Positions 23,590 to 36,995 are shown, counted from the stretch's first letter. The stretch is 64,000 bases of DNA from Zhengitettix transpicula (GCA_037074705.1 CM073591.1:6750087-6814086), one strand, 5' to 3'. Program-made: numbers and translations. The notes: a model not told the origin generated them from the sequence alone.

Positions 23590-24520
23590 TGTGAGAACAG
23601 AAAGTAAGGTGAATTTATTTATGAAATATAAATTCTTTATTTATTCTTCCAAATGAATTTCATCGCCGTCCGATAAAACCGCAGTTTTTCCAGTCCTCGC
23701 AACAGTGGGAATAGTCTTTTTTCCCCGGTGTAGCCTTCAAGACCTTTTTCGATTCGGTTTTTATCTCCTCAGTCGTGTCACAACGTCGCCCCCTCATTGG
23801 CCTCTTGAGTAGCCAGAATTCGCACTCGGTGGTTACGGAACGATGTGAGTTGCAGAAGAACCAACGCAGTGTGACGTCGTGGTGATAAAGGAACCAAGAT
23901 AATGTTCCTTGTTGACAGTTTGGCCCCGGGGGAAGGACTTCACAGTGCACCACACTACGACTGTCACCATGACCTTGATATTCGCTGGTTCCAGGGTCTC
24001 GTCTCCAGTAATGACGCATCTCAAGTGGTCCTAACAGTCAGACAGCAAAGTTCCACACAACGCTTTTGGCACCAATGGAGATTTGACGCGTTTGAGACAC
24101 AAAACATTCTTCAAAATGGGTTTGGGCTGAGCCAGATGATGTTCCAACACCATCAGCGAGATCTCTAATTGTCCATCGTGGGTAGACGTTGATGGTCGTC
24201 CAGAGCGCGCGATGTTCGTCTTTGAACTCGTTGAACCACTCATAAACGTGCCATAGTTTGATCACCAAAGGCCTTCAACGTGTCCCCCGCACAAGAATAT
24301 TCCTTACGCAAACAAAACCTGATGCAAGTTCTTTTGCTCAACAAAATCACCCATTGCAAAAATCACTTTTGGTTGTTTACAAAAAACACACACGTGTAAC
24401 TCTGAGATAATAAAACCTTTTAACAAACAGACGCTTGGCAAATATTACAGACAGTCCTACCAACCTGCCTTCCTAATACCCGGGGAGTTTTAAATGACAA
24501 TTTCACCTTACTTTTTGATC
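23590..24520 (-). mobile_element. Decayed mariner transposon, copy 1
   Basis: The transposase remnant runs from the ATG at 24354 to a stop at 23641 on the minus strand, broken by frameshifts and stops. Recognisable pieces are YEWFNEFKDEHRALW, RCVITGDETLEPANIK (the first catalytic Asp in TGDE), GQTVNKEHYL, LKRPMRGRRCDTTEEIKTES and a C-terminal EDWKNCGFIG. AAAGTAAGGTGAA-type inverted ends are visible near 23600 and 24500. The second catalytic Asp region reads HHDVTLRW, so it is altered. Mariner moves by cut-and-paste into TA; this copy cannot encode an active enzyme. Confidence 0.88.
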
Positions 24521-24618
24521 ACAAAACATTCTTCAAAATGGTTCAGGCTGAGCCAAATGATGTTCCAACACCATCAGCGAGATCTCTAATTGTCCATCTT
24601 GGCCGTGGCCCTCGTCGG
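24521..24618 (-). mobile_element. Mariner fragment
   Basis: Repeats the segment of copy 1 around AACATTCTTCAAAATGG and CCAACACCATCAGCGAGATC, directly abutting the copy 1 end. It is probably the remainder of another mariner into which copy 1 inserted. Confidence 0.75.
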
Positions 24619-24765
24619 TATAGTATACAGAGGTGATGTGGTCAGAGATGATAATATATTTAATTAATGACAACTATTTCCACTCTTTAAGTCACTGATT
24701 TCAGCAAGCAAATGGCGTGAGGGAGATGTAAAAAGGTTAATGTGTAATTATGCATCGATATTGAC

Positions 24766-25035
24766 TCGGACAACAACGAGTGAGGAAAGTAAAATCCAAG
24801 CAGCCGGACAGTCATGGGGTAGAGATAATTTAAAAAGAAACCTGGGGTTAACGAAAATACAGGACAAGATAGAGATTAGCAAGGTGCATTGATTTGGTAA
24901 AATGATGAGCAAGAAAAAAAAATATAGCTCTACAAAGAGAGTATTTGCGTGTAAAGCAACGGGGGAAAAAAAAGACTTTTGGGGAAGGTCGAGAAAAAGG
25001 TGAATGGATACAGTGCAGGAAAGTACTAGGATACT
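24766..25035 (+). mobile_element. Non-LTR retrotransposon C-terminal fragment
   Basis: Plus-strand translation, with frameshifts and a stop, gives SKIQAAGQSWGRDNLKRNLG, then IQDKIEISKVH, FGKMM and a basic GRxRKR-like stretch. This pattern is typical of the region downstream of the reverse transcriptase domain in RTE/Jockey-like elements. It is sandwiched between the two head-to-head mariners. Confidence 0.55.
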
Positions 25036-25107
25036 GATACTACTTGTTCGCAACCCGATCCCAAAACACTGAAAACGGGAAATTAACCAGAACGACGTCA
25101 CTGATAT

Positions 25108-25985
25108 ACTACTGTGGTCAAAAAGTAACGTGACATTGTCATTTAAAACTCCCCGGGTATTAGGAAGGCAGGTTGGTAGGACTGTCTGTAATAGTTGCCA
25201 AGCGTGTTGTTTGTTTAATTATCTCAGAGTTACACGTGTGTGTGTTTTTGTAAACAACCAATTAAGTGAATTTTTCGATTTTTTGCAATGGAGGTGATTT
25301 TGTTGAGCCAAGGAACTTGCATCAGATTTTGTTTGCTGAAGGAATATTCTTGTGAGGGGGACACGTTGAAGGCCTTTGGTGATCAAACTATGGCACGTTT
25401 ATGAGGGGTACAACGAGTTCAAAGACGACCATCAACGTCTACCAACGAGGGCCACGTCCATGGACAATCAGAGATCTCGATGATGGTGTTGGAACATCAT
25501 CTGGCTCAGGCTGAACCATCTTGAAGAATGTTTTGTGTGTCTCAAACGCGTCAAGTCTCCATTGGTGGTTGAATAAAAAGCGTCGCGTTGATGTTGTGTG
25601 AAACTTTGCAATGCGTCATTACTGGAGACGAGACCCTGGAACCAGCGAACATCAAGGTCGTGGTGTGGTGCACTGTGAAGTCCTCCCCCCCGGGGCCAAA
25701 CTGTCAACAAGGAACATTATCTTGGTTCCTTCACCACCACGACGTCACACTGCGTTGGTTCTTCTGCGACTCACATCGTTCCTCAACCACCGTGTGCGAC
25801 TTCTGGCTACTCAAGAGGCCAATGCGGGGGCGACGTTGTGACACGATTCAGGAGATAAAAACCGAATCGAGGAAGGTCTTGAAGGCTACACCAGGGAAAA
25901 AGACTATTCCGACTGTTGCGAGGACTGGGAAAAGTGCGGTTTTATCGGACGGGGATGAAATTCATTGGGAAAAATAAATAAAGTA
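25108..25985 (+). mobile_element. Decayed mariner transposon, copy 2
   Basis: Plus-strand copy of the same mariner. The remnant runs from ATG 25288 to TAA at about 25977 with frameshifts. It contains CVITGDETLEPANIKVVVWC, CDFWLLKRPMRGRRCDTIQE and a C-terminal DGDEIHWEK. The 5' end has GGTCAAAAAGTAACGTGACA. Together with copy 1 it makes a large inverted repeat with a 0.6 kb centre. Confidence 0.88.
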
Positions 25986-26847
25986 CAAAGATTGAAGTCT
26001 TTCCATGTGAAGTTGTTCAATAAATAGTTCTCGGAATTCACACGGGTTTTGCATATTCATATACACAACACGCAACGTTTCGACGACTAACTTGGCTTCG
26101 GGATAACAAAAGTAGGCTTTACAAACTGCCTGTTACCATGAAATTTTACATACATGAAGCTATGAATATTCTAATAAACTTAGGAGACACTAATTTCCAA
26201 AAAAAATCATTTAATTACTGAGATATATGCAAATTACTTCGATTTTCGAGTGTTTTCGGCGGCGGCCATGATGTCTCACGTCGGAAATGACGTATTTCCG
26301 CCCCCCCCCAAAAAAAATGGCCGCACTTTGACCCTCGTAAAGCCAACCCAATTTATATTTTATAAACAAACTCACCTTACTTGTTGTTCACAGTGGTATA
26401 TATGCGCCGATATAGAACAATTTCTGAATAAATTGTTATTCCATCTCTGGTTTTTCTTTTTTTCCTTTTGGCAATATCGATCTTTTAATACAATATCTTT
26501 AAACCGATATCAAAGATATTCCGTTCCCTGCTTTGCGTGAGTGTCGACTCTTTTTTTGCAACTGAAGAGTAAAGGAAGAAATACGTTCAAGTAAACATTT
26601 TAAAAAAATTGCGGACAGTTTCATCTAGGCCAAATTCGGGCACATTTATGATTTAATGCGACTTGTTACTCTCAATATGGTGGAAGATTTCGATACACTC
26701 ACGTATCAAACATCTTTGAGCATTATCGTTGACAACAATAGGGGTTCGTTAATGTGACTGAGCGCTTGGTGCGCAGACGTGAATCGCGTCTGGTTGTGGT
26801 TATTAACGAGAACTAAATATTCATACGTTTCGTATAAACACTCAACA
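25986..26847. other. Upstream flank of ATP synthase b-like gene
   Basis: Begins with a hairpin repeat (25986-26092, minus-strand AGTCGTCGAAACG) like that at 5515-5592. The remainder is AT-rich with a C8 run at 26292. The promoter is expected here; no core element is obvious. Confidence 0.4.
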
Positions 26848-29800
26848 ATGTTGCGAACGCACTTGGAACGAGGAGGTATTTAAATATATATTTGAGTACT
26901 TATTTTTTGAATCACTAGTACGGGTATGACTGCTTTTAATTCGTTCCAGTCGCCAAACTGCGTCAACTGTTGGCCGCTTTTCAAAGTAAGAGGATCCAGG
27001 ACGAGTGTGGAGTTCCCAAAGAGCCGGACGAGTGTAGCTTGCAGTGTACGGAGCCGGAAGAACCGGAATGCGACGGCGAAAGAGATTTGGTGAACTTTCC
27101 CAGACCAGTACGTCATGAACACCCTCCTCCGGTCAAGTTCGGATTCATTCCAGAGTCCTGGTTCACTTTCTTCTACAACAAAACTGGAGTTACAGGTTGT
27201 ACTGATTTGTCCGTTTTACTTTTTACAATTTTATACTGTAAAATCAGTTACGGTTGAACTTTGTTCAAATTGGTCCATCCGCTAGTTGATAACGAGTCGC
27301 CATTTTGGTCTGTGAAAGATGACGTAATTTTGTTATTTTTTTTGTTGACCGTTTTAATCAATTATTCACGAGACTTGCAGATTTGTTTCATCCCCATGTC
27401 AACCCTCATTGATTAGTGTTTTACACCATCTTTTCCTATTCATATTTTATTTATTACTAGTAAAACTTTCAAAAAAGTCATGTAGCATTGTCAAGTTTTT
27501 AATAGAGCTAAAATTACTTACTAGATATACAGCAGTGCTAAGGCAAGAGAATTTGCCAGATAACATATAGATAATATATTTCTATACCCTTATAATAAGT
27601 TATTTACAAAGTCATTATTTAATCCAACACTTAACAATGACAAAATTAATATATTATCCAATAAGTCAGAACATGTACATTTAATTAATTGTCAAGTTAA
27701 ATAAATACATTTACATACAAAAATAGGGTTTGGCTAAAGTTTGGAGTAAACGGACCTCCAAGCATGGCGTTTGACGTCACATTGATATAGAGAACACGGG
27801 GCTCACTATTCATTAAACAGTCTTAAATGAAGGCAATGAAAACATCCTCACTTTTTTGAAGACGCAATGGTAATTGTAAGGGTTTGCAAATATCTCCATA
27901 ATTAAGAGAGAATTTTGTGTGTAATTCTTTCTCAAGGGACTTAAGAATTTTGCATATTCTCCTTAAATGAAGGAATTTTATTTTGTTTCTCCATTTACAC
28001 AAACTTTCAAACTTTGGTAGCACCAAAAATAAAAGGACACTATGTTTTGTCGATAAGGTGGGAGACTTCATCAAGTGACACACATTATTGACGATTAAAG
28101 ATGTAAGTCTGCCAATGAAATTACTAATAGGAACTTCTTATAAATCCAAATAATTCTAATTTAATATCAACAAAGAAATATTTCTAATGTATTCAACACT
28201 TAAATCTGCCTCATATTTTCTAATTATCACCTGACAGGGACAAAACAGTGTTTTTGTATGCACATATATTTTCAGTGTTAATGTTATTAATTAAATGCAT
28301 ATGTTCTGACTTATTGGCTTAGATGGTGATAATTTTTTACACCATATTCTTTGAGACTTTATGCTCTTCAGCTGAAATTCTAAATAATCTGAAGAAAGAA
28401 AAAACAAACACAATTACAATATGAATATTGAGCTCCACTATTCCTTTGATACCTAACAGATTGATCGTTGTATTGTAAATAAATTATAATTTAGAGTTTG
28501 GGAACAATATTTTAAAATTTTGCATATTTTTTTTTTATACACAGGATAGTAACAACTTTATGAGTTACAATTATTTATTTTTGAACTTTCTGCATTACAT
28601 GACAACCTTTCCTTGCTGTAAGCTACGATAGCTTTACGTCTATTCCTACATTTTACAATATGATATCTCTCACAGGCTTCTAAACACAATTCACACACAC
28701 TCGTCTTTTGGTTCATGAAATACTTTGTTTAAGCACACTTTATGGTGAAAGCCATGGATCGCCAGTCTCGTCTTCGTGTGGTGTAGTTCATGGTTGGCTT
28801 CCATCCATGTCCTGTCCTGCATAGCAGATGTTGTATAGAAGTCCTCTGATATGTTCCGTTTCCTCTCATACAGATCCTGTAAAAGCTGTCTGAAGCTGGA
28901 ATCAGCTGGTAGTATCAGATCATATCTTAAATCCTCTATTAGGAAGGTTTCCCTGGTAAGTTCGTACACTAGCCTCCATCTTGAATTTTGTGGAACTCCT
29001 AAAATTCTTTTCAGGTATCTAGCCTTTACTCGCTCCAGTTCTTCCAGTTGTCTGTACGTGAGGTATTCTCCTACTAATTCTAGGCCATACGTCAGAACAG
29101 GTAGTATCTTTAGCCTAAACAAGTCCATCGCTGTGATGATCAATAATTGTGTAATGTTTCTGATTTCATTCATAGCTCTAGTGGCCGCCACTGCTCTAGA
29201 CCTTATATGCAGTCTGAAACTCCTTCCCATTGTTTGGATTGTGATGCCTAGATATTTAAAGTTGTTAGCCCTCTTGAGTAGTTTACCATTGCATTTGACG
29301 TTCTCTGCTTCAGTGAGTCTTCCTCCTTTCCTGAACATATATACATATATATAATATTGGTCCTGATGATATTTCACAATATTAAGTTTATGAACTGTCG
29401 ATGGGCATAGAGCTTCTTGGCTGATTTCTCTATTGATGAATTATATATTGAAAAAATATATTATTCACAGCCCTTCATTTAATAATATTAAAATGTAGGA
29501 TGAACCTTTCCTTCTAAAAACAATTGAATCTCTAAATGGATATTTTGCTACATCAATTTATTTAACATATTTAGATATATAATACTGGTGAATAAAACCG
29601 TGACAAATAATTATTTTCAAATAAAAATTAATAAACCTATGAAATAATGTATATTAGGAAATGAGAACTGCACATGGGCATTAAATTTTCTTTTGTTAGT
29701 TTTGTTTTTCTTATTTTAATTGTTAAAAGTTATTATTGATGTAAATTAAATACCTTTTGATAAAGTATTTACCATCCAACGCAATGGTGCACTGCACCGT

Positions 29801-32800
29801 GTTGGAATTTATACATTCGTACAAGTTAAGATAATTGAATGCACTACACATTTTACAAATATTCCCCCAAATATCACACTTGGAATTATTTAATTCAATA
29901 AGGAATCAACTAAATATTTTTTAAACTACTTAAATATTGTATCATATATATCAAGAATAACCTTTTACTGTCACAATAGCCTTTATTTTCCATCTATAGT
30001 GCCTGTATGCTCATATTTAGCTGTTATTCACTGTGCCAATGAGGTCAGTGAATTATTATTATGAAATGAAATAATATTTAGATTAATGGCATAATTAAAT
30101 AATTTATAGTCTAAATTAAATATCTTTACAATCATAAAAAATACTTGTTGAATATATTCTTAATAATGTCCTCATTATAGAAAGCCAGCATCAAAGTAAA
30201 ATCTGTGGAAATTAACAATCACGATAATTTTTTTTGTTAAGTCCCCCAAAATTGGCATTTTGTAGATAATGAGTTATAAAGAAATAGGACATTTAGAGCT
30301 ACGAGGTCATTGTTTGAAGGAAGCAATTTTCATAGTACCCTTTAGTACAATTTTCCAAAAGGAAAATTTCCTTTTGATGTTTCTTGTTGAAAAACATATA
30401 TTAAATAACTATTAAATTTAAAATCAACAACTTTAAGGTTGTATTATTCTCAATTATTAATAAAACCAATACAGCCATCTATACTTATTTATTCTAAATC
30501 CAAGAAAGAACAAATCAGGATCTTGTGGCCCAATTAGCCACCTTCATCTGTACAATATAAACATAAAACACAATTTACATTCAATCAAATTACATGTGGG
30601 CCGAAAGCTCCTGATATGTTCTTTGATTGAGGATAAAGAAGTATAGATGGCTGACTTGGTTTTATTGATAATTGACAGCAATTAAAACTTAAATCCATTC
30701 GATTATAACACTACTGATGAGTTACCTACAAATGGGTAACTGAGTTACATTTTAATAAATGAAAAAAGGAGAAGAACCAAGCTAGTGTCGTAGAAGAATT
30801 GAATCTATTAACTTTGAAATACCTTAAGATGTAGAGTATAATAATATAATCCACATTCCAGGAATAAGAAATTAGAATCTGAGATAAGAGGGTAAAAAGA
30901 ATTATTAAAGTTAAAGGTTGAAGTGTGGATCACACAGATGGATCATTTTAATTCTGACAAATACATTAAATCTTCCATTAGGCATTATACAATAATAATA
31001 ATAATAATATCAAGGGAACAGAGCTAAAGTATTGAGCATCACTGGAAATGAATGATGTAACATCAGGCAATTTTCAAAGCCTTCAGAACATTGGATATGA
31101 GATAGTAAAAAAAGTGAAAAATTGATGTCTGTATTGAAAGGGTCAAGGCTTCTTGAAATGTTGAGTGGTTTTTATCTGTATTTTTTGTCTGTATTTGGCT
31201 ATCTTTCTTGTTAGAAATAATAATTATGTTTGCATAACTGCAATACACATTATAAACCACACAAATACTAATAAAAATTCCAGAATCTCTGTTTCAATCT
31301 TTTGACATACAAATATTTTGTGTCACCTGATAAAGGTACTCATTTACTAAAGATGAATAAATAGCCAACAGTGTTTTGTGTTCGTCAGCTGGTTTCTGCG
31401 CCGAGTCATTCGTACTGATATTGCGCTTTTTGAATCACCTGACAAGGATTTCAGAAAAACACTTATTTTTATCTGATATTTGGCTATTTACTTTTACACT
31501 GCCGTTTTAATTTATAATTTGAAGTTCTAATTTATTCCTGAATATTTATATCATAGGATTCAATTATATTTGTAATACTCTTATACTGTTAATACTTGAT
31601 TCAGTTGATACCAACTAAATGATCAATGAGATTATTTTTTTGTTAACCAACAACATAGTAAAGATAATTAATTAATTTCAAATTTGAGAGTTTTTAATTT
31701 CAGTTCAAGTGGCATAGATTGTGATTAATAGGGTTGTTGGAAAATATAACAAAAAATATTCTTCTCATCTGAAAAGTTCATAATCCTAAATCAGTGTTTT
31801 TTTATTGTCTTGTCCCAAAGGTCCATACTCACTTTGTGTGGCTGTGTCTACATACCTCGTGTCCAAAGAGATATACGTTTTGGAACACAATTTCTACAAT
31901 GGCCTGTCCGTGGGAGGTGCAATTATTATTGGTGTCAAGAGTCTAGGAAAAATGACTGCAGCTTATTGCGATAGAGAAATTGATGTAAGTTAATTGTAAC
32001 CATTATGAAATTTGTGGGTATGCTTTGTTGCTGGAAGAAATTATAGTACCGTGGATCAAATCATGTTATTTTCTAGGTGAACATTGCACAACAAATTTGC
32101 AAACACAATTTATTTAAACAGTTCTGTTATTATTATTATTAATGTCAAGTCAGTCATAAAATGCAGCTTCGTAAAATTTCACACAGAAGACAAGTCGATG
32201 TGAGATGAATCACTTGGTTATGAAGTGTTTAAAGGAATTTTAGAATAAATGAATCAGAATTCATAATTTCTAGCAGTCTACAAATATTGTTATTTAAATT
32301 TTCTGTTATAAGTTGATAAAAGTGAATATATTACTCGTGTGTTGATCATGCAACAATTACAAAAATGTATGTTTTTAATAGCAATAATCCGATTCTAGAA
32401 TAAATCGTTTTATTTGTATCAAAATAACAATAACAAAACAGGAACAAAAAATGCTTTCTGTCAGGCTCGGCTATTTGTTTTGAGCGACCACATATTAAAT
32501 GGTGACACTGGGTTCCATTCGTACCAATGGCGAGATTCTTCTATCCTAATCTGTTAATACTTTAAACAAGAAATTATACCAATACAATATCAAGTGGATA
32601 AAATTGGTTAATTATCTAATTTATGGAAAACCAGATTATGAATATTTGGGCTAGCAAAAGCTAAGGCAAGTTCATGAAAGATCTTCTTGTTCCAATATTA
32701 AAATAGTTGATGAGATTTCACTAACTACTTATGAAGTAAAATGATTTTTTGGGGAAGTGAAAATTGGATTGGCAAGTCTGGATTGAGATGAATGGCACTA

Positions 32801-33933
32801 CAACAGAACAATCAATATAATAAATTGAAAAATTATTGGAAACATTGTTGAGTATTCTGAAAATTGGTAGTACTTATGCTGATTATAAAAGGAGCAATAA
32901 TTTATAGGTGATGAGTTGCTTTGCCATCACTTTTCCAGAACAAAATGGAATGCTGGAACAGTTTTTATTCTTGAGGAACTTATACATGATACATGATAAA
33001 TGATATAGGTAGAGTTTGAGGTGGTAAGGAAGACAGTAAAAACTACATTCACACAAAATAACTGTGTATGGTACCCCTGAAACGCATTAATGATAACTGC
33101 AAAGAAAAGGTTCTATTTTGTTGACTCTTTTCCACGAATAGTAATTCTTCCCTTTTCATTTTGATCTTATAGTGCCAAATTAAAATTATAAATTCATTAA
33201 TTTTTGTTAGATACTAAACATTTTTATCTATTTAGTAATATGCGTCTGTAGTAAATTTATCACATACACTTTTTGGCAGAAAGAAGTGACTCAATACCAA
33301 GAATTAAGAAGAAGAATGCTCAAAGATTATGAAGATGCCATAGATGAAGAACGTGTGTTGCAATGGCGGGCCATGGGTGAGAAGTTACTTACTGGTGCAA
33401 AACGACAAATGGTTGCTGTACAATTAGAAGCTGTATTCAGGGAACGTCAAATGGCTATTCATAATGAGGTAAAAGTAGTTTGTGGAAGTATTAAGGATGA
33501 TGTATCTTTGTTCTGTTATTTATTAGTGGTAAATGAGCCTTTTTTTGGCTACAAACATTGAAATATAATATAACAATTTCAATTAGGTGTTTTTTTTATA
33601 ATTATTTAGGTGAAACAAAAACTTGACATGGAGGTGTCTTTAGAAAATGTGCGGAAGAGAGTAAACCATAACCATCTGAGGGGATGGCTTGAGACGGAGG
33701 TCACTTCAGTGGTTAGAGCTGACGTGGACCTGCAGAGGAGGATCCTCATTAATTGTATTGAAACGCTAAAAGGGTTGAAAGGAAGAGACCAAGAAGGGAC
33801 TTCAGCTGTTGCAGATTCTCTTTCTGAAGATGATATTTCTGAACAGAAGATCACAACCGTAAACATGTCTGCCACAAAATTGGAAGATTCAGAGGAACTG
33901 GAAGAGGAGGAGGACAATTTTTATCTTTCATAA
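26848..33933 (+). CDS. ATP5PB-like: Mitochondrial ATP synthase subunit b-like protein, enlarged
   Basis: Five plus-strand exons: 26848-26875, 26950-27195, 31821-31984, 33280-33468 and 33610-33933; 951 bp, 316 residues; all GT..AG, ending in TAA. Subunit b is the peripheral stalk of F1Fo ATP synthase, anchored in the inner membrane. Residues 1-24 ([20 protein letters not shown]) look like a mitochondrial presequence. The family core is clear from residue 72: [40 protein letters not shown], then helical coiled-coil-like sequence (LQLEA-type [14 protein letters not shown] at about 192-205) to about residue 269. Two parts are unusual. One is an insert at 25-59 with four Cys (29, 38, 42, 50) and many acidic residues. 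The other is an acidic tail from 270 to 316 ([13 protein letters not shown]). Typical animal proteins are about 240-260 residues. It may be a diverged, perhaps tissue-specific, paralogue; whether a canonical copy exists elsewhere is unknown. Intron 2 is 4.6 kb and carries a retrotransposon fragment. Confidence 0.9.
28600..29340 (-). mobile_element. 5'-truncated non-LTR retrotransposon (RT thumb to C-terminus)
   Basis: Minus-strand translation starts at a frame containing [20 protein letters not shown] and continues with [32 protein letters not shown] and [20 protein letters not shown]. This is the usual order after the reverse transcriptase palm in non-LTR elements. A one-base shift near 28700 moves into [16 protein letters not shown], a C-x2-C-x7-H-x3-C zinc-binding pattern followed by basic sequence. 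The palm with YxDD and all upstream domains are missing, as expected for 5' truncation. It lies antisense in intron 2 of the ATP synthase b-like gene. Confidence 0.8.
30452..30673. repeat. Foldback repeat with about 77-bp inverted arms
   Basis: Arm 30452-30530 (AATTATTAATAAAACC..TTGTGGCCC) is the inverted complement, with scattered mismatches, of 30598-30673 (GGGCCGAAAGCTCCTGAT..TTTATTGATAATT). The loop is about 67 bp. It could form a long hairpin in the intron 2 transcript of the ATP synthase b-like gene. No coding potential. Confidence 0.75.
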
Positions 33934-36900
33934 ATATCTCCCTTACATTTTATGTGCAATATAAATTAAATCAGGATGCTCTTTTGTGAAGAACATTTGT
34001 AACATGAATTGAAAATTTGATTTCAGAAAAAGAGACATATTTTAGATTGTGTCATTGATTTTCTCTTTCCTTGATCTTCAGAATATTCAATTACCAGTAC
34101 ATGTCGACATTGATTTAAGGTTTAACGTTTACATATTTGTTTTTTGGCTATTAGCATACAAAAGCTTTCAGAATTTTTACCTTTCTTGGACACAGAAAAT
34201 GATAAGTGAGACACAAATTGTTTTACCTCTGGTTTCTCCCTGTTTAGTGCTATCTTTATCACCATTTCTAGGTAATGTGCTGCAATTTGTTTTAGAATTC
34301 TTCTGCAATGTGATCCAACTCGCTGGAGTGCAATACTTTTTTTGTTGAAGTTAAACTAAAAGAATAGAGATTCCAACATGTGATCAAATCAAGTAATGCC
34401 CGTCATCTCTGTAGTTGGCAGGTCGCCAGTTGTATGGGAACATTTTTGTCACTTTTGAAGCTCTGAACAGCTTATATGTAGACGACTGTTTCTAATTTGA
34501 CAGGAAAGTTGTTGTAGACTTAAGTTTCAAAAATCCTGTTATGGTTTTTGACAAGTTTCAGAGTTCCGGCTGGTATAACGCTGCCAAGATACAAATGTGA
34601 CATTTTTCACAAAACGACATATTGAGTTATTACTTTATAAAAATTGGTTTAGATGGTTAGATATTGTTATTGTACTGTAAACATCTGGATTCACTGAATG
34701 TAATATTTCACAGACAACGACTATTGATTTTGTTAAAATATAATTCATTTTCAAGGCTTATCTAAGATGTTAGTTAATGATACTTTACTGTTTTCATTTA
34801 AATTATAAATATATTAATTTGTATTCATTCTCCTACCTGAACAACACTTTGTTTTCAATAGCTTCCTTTCATAACTGTTAACATGACACAATACATTCAC
34901 ATGAGAATAATTATCATGGGTGACGACTGACTTTTTAAGTTATATTATTGTTTCACACATAATGTTTGTCTCTAACAGTAGCAGTTATCTAAATGTTGCA
35001 ATCATATAAATGAATATTATAAACACTTGTTGGATTCTTTCAACAATCAATAAAATATTAAATGGTAAAATATAAACTCATTGTATTTTTCTTGACGTTA
35101 AAATTGATTTCTGTAATTTGCTTGTTCACAGGAAAATTCATATTATAATAAGAGTACATTTCAGTTAAGTATTACATTTACAAAGGAATAAAAATGACAA
35201 ATGATCTTAGGCAATACAAGATATAAAGTCTATTTAAAGTTATTTTTAAAGCATTATGACTAGTATTAAAAAATCAGTCTCTTTATATCTCTACTCATAG
35301 GAGCTACGTACTAAACATAATTATATCTGAGATTACAAGTAGGGCAGTCTCTGACAAGACGGGCTGGAACTTGACAAATGAGAAGGATTTCACAATACAA
35401 TACCAAAAATAACATATAAATAGTTTTTTGTGATATACAAAATAGGCAACTTTAGCAAATGACTTACAAAACAATATTTTCCTATTGCATATGTTATTCT
35501 TATTTACTTTCTACAAACCTCAGGAACTTATTTTGTATTTTTTAAATAACAAATAGAATTATTGCAATATGCATTCCAAACTACACCTAACATATTCTAA
35601 TACTGGACACAATACAATGATTTGGGTGTATTGACATCCTTAAAGTCTTTGCTATTTCTATAAATAAAACCTAGTAGTGGGTTAGCTTTCATTATGACTT
35701 TATTTACACTGTACCACGAGTATTTTGGTTTAGTTTTGCTTTGTCTCGAAGTATTGTTTGGAGAATTTGAAACCGTGCACGTGCGTGGGGGTGGAGGAGA
35801 TAAATATTTCCATCCAAGTAATTTTCGTGTCCTGTCTCGATTGTTGGCCTCAACATTACAGAATTGTTGGCCATCGTTGACTAGAGAACTGCAGCTGCGT
35901 GCTATAAATCTTGTGACGAATCAGTGAAACTGTCATTTCGACGAAGTTTTTTCTAATAATGAGAAAAGTAAAAGAATGGGAGGCTATAATGGAGGGAAGC
36001 TTTTGAAACTGGAGCAGTTGTTCTGCGCTCACTGCAACTTGTGGATGTGATTATGAGAGGCTCCGTAAAGTTGTTGTCTCTGATATAGTCCGAGGCAGAA
36101 TCCTAGTGAGAAAGGGGCCACAATTTGTTAGTGAAGAGTTCATCAAAGCCAAACAATTTAGTACGACAGCTTGCCAGCGATCAATCCCGGAGGCCGACGC
36201 CTTAGCCAGTGGTCAACCCCTGAGTCGACGCCTTGCAGTGGTCCTGACTAAAGTCATCGTTCTGCCCGCTGTGAGATACGGAGATGCCAGTACGAGAGCT
36301 ACAGCGAGCAACACAACACAGAATAGCAGTACATATTTGGTACGGGCAGCAGAACTCTTCTATGTAAAAACCACAGGTGCCTAAGATAAGAGTTTTTCAT
36401 GCTTAACTGTAAAAAACTTATATAAAATTTCTTTAATGGTCAATAATTTTTGATTTAACGTAAAAACCCAGCCCACAAAAAAATAATTCTTTACAACACG
36501 AGTATCAGAATTACTATTAAAAGTCCTTTTTTCCCTTGAATCTAATATGATAGCATTTAGATAAATTTTATTCCATACTATTTGTATTACATCACTCTTA
36601 CATCCAAAATAAATTTGGTAATAATTTATAATCATAGACTCTTCTATTAATCAAATAAATTTTGAGAAATAACAAGCATTTCAATGTTTAAAATTTATAA
36701 TGATATCATTTATAAAGAGAATGACCGTGTTGGACCCAACATGAGATCCCTGCGGTACGTCCAGTGTCATGGCACAAATTAATGAGCTTTGAGACAGACT
36801 GAGAACAACCTTTAAGCCAGTTTATAAGTGAACCTAGACCTTTGCAAAATCTGTATATAGTGCATTGACTACCTTGGGTATTTACCCACTATATCTCAGG

Positions 36901-36995
36901 GTTTACTCCAACAAGATTTGTGTGAGCTGATCGACAACAATGTCGATCTGACGCTGGGATGTATTCCAACACAGGTGAGAGGTGGCAGCAGATGA
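33934..36995. other. 3' flank of ATP synthase b-like gene, no gene recognised
   Basis: AT-rich; candidate AATAAA signals include one near 35049. Open frames at 34049-34348, 35694-35927 and 36106-36384 have no recognisable family and no splice context. Confidence 0.45.

Noticed and set aside
24748..25101. 117-codon minus-strand ORF
   Set aside because: It is antisense to the better supported non-LTR C-terminal fragment on the plus strand.
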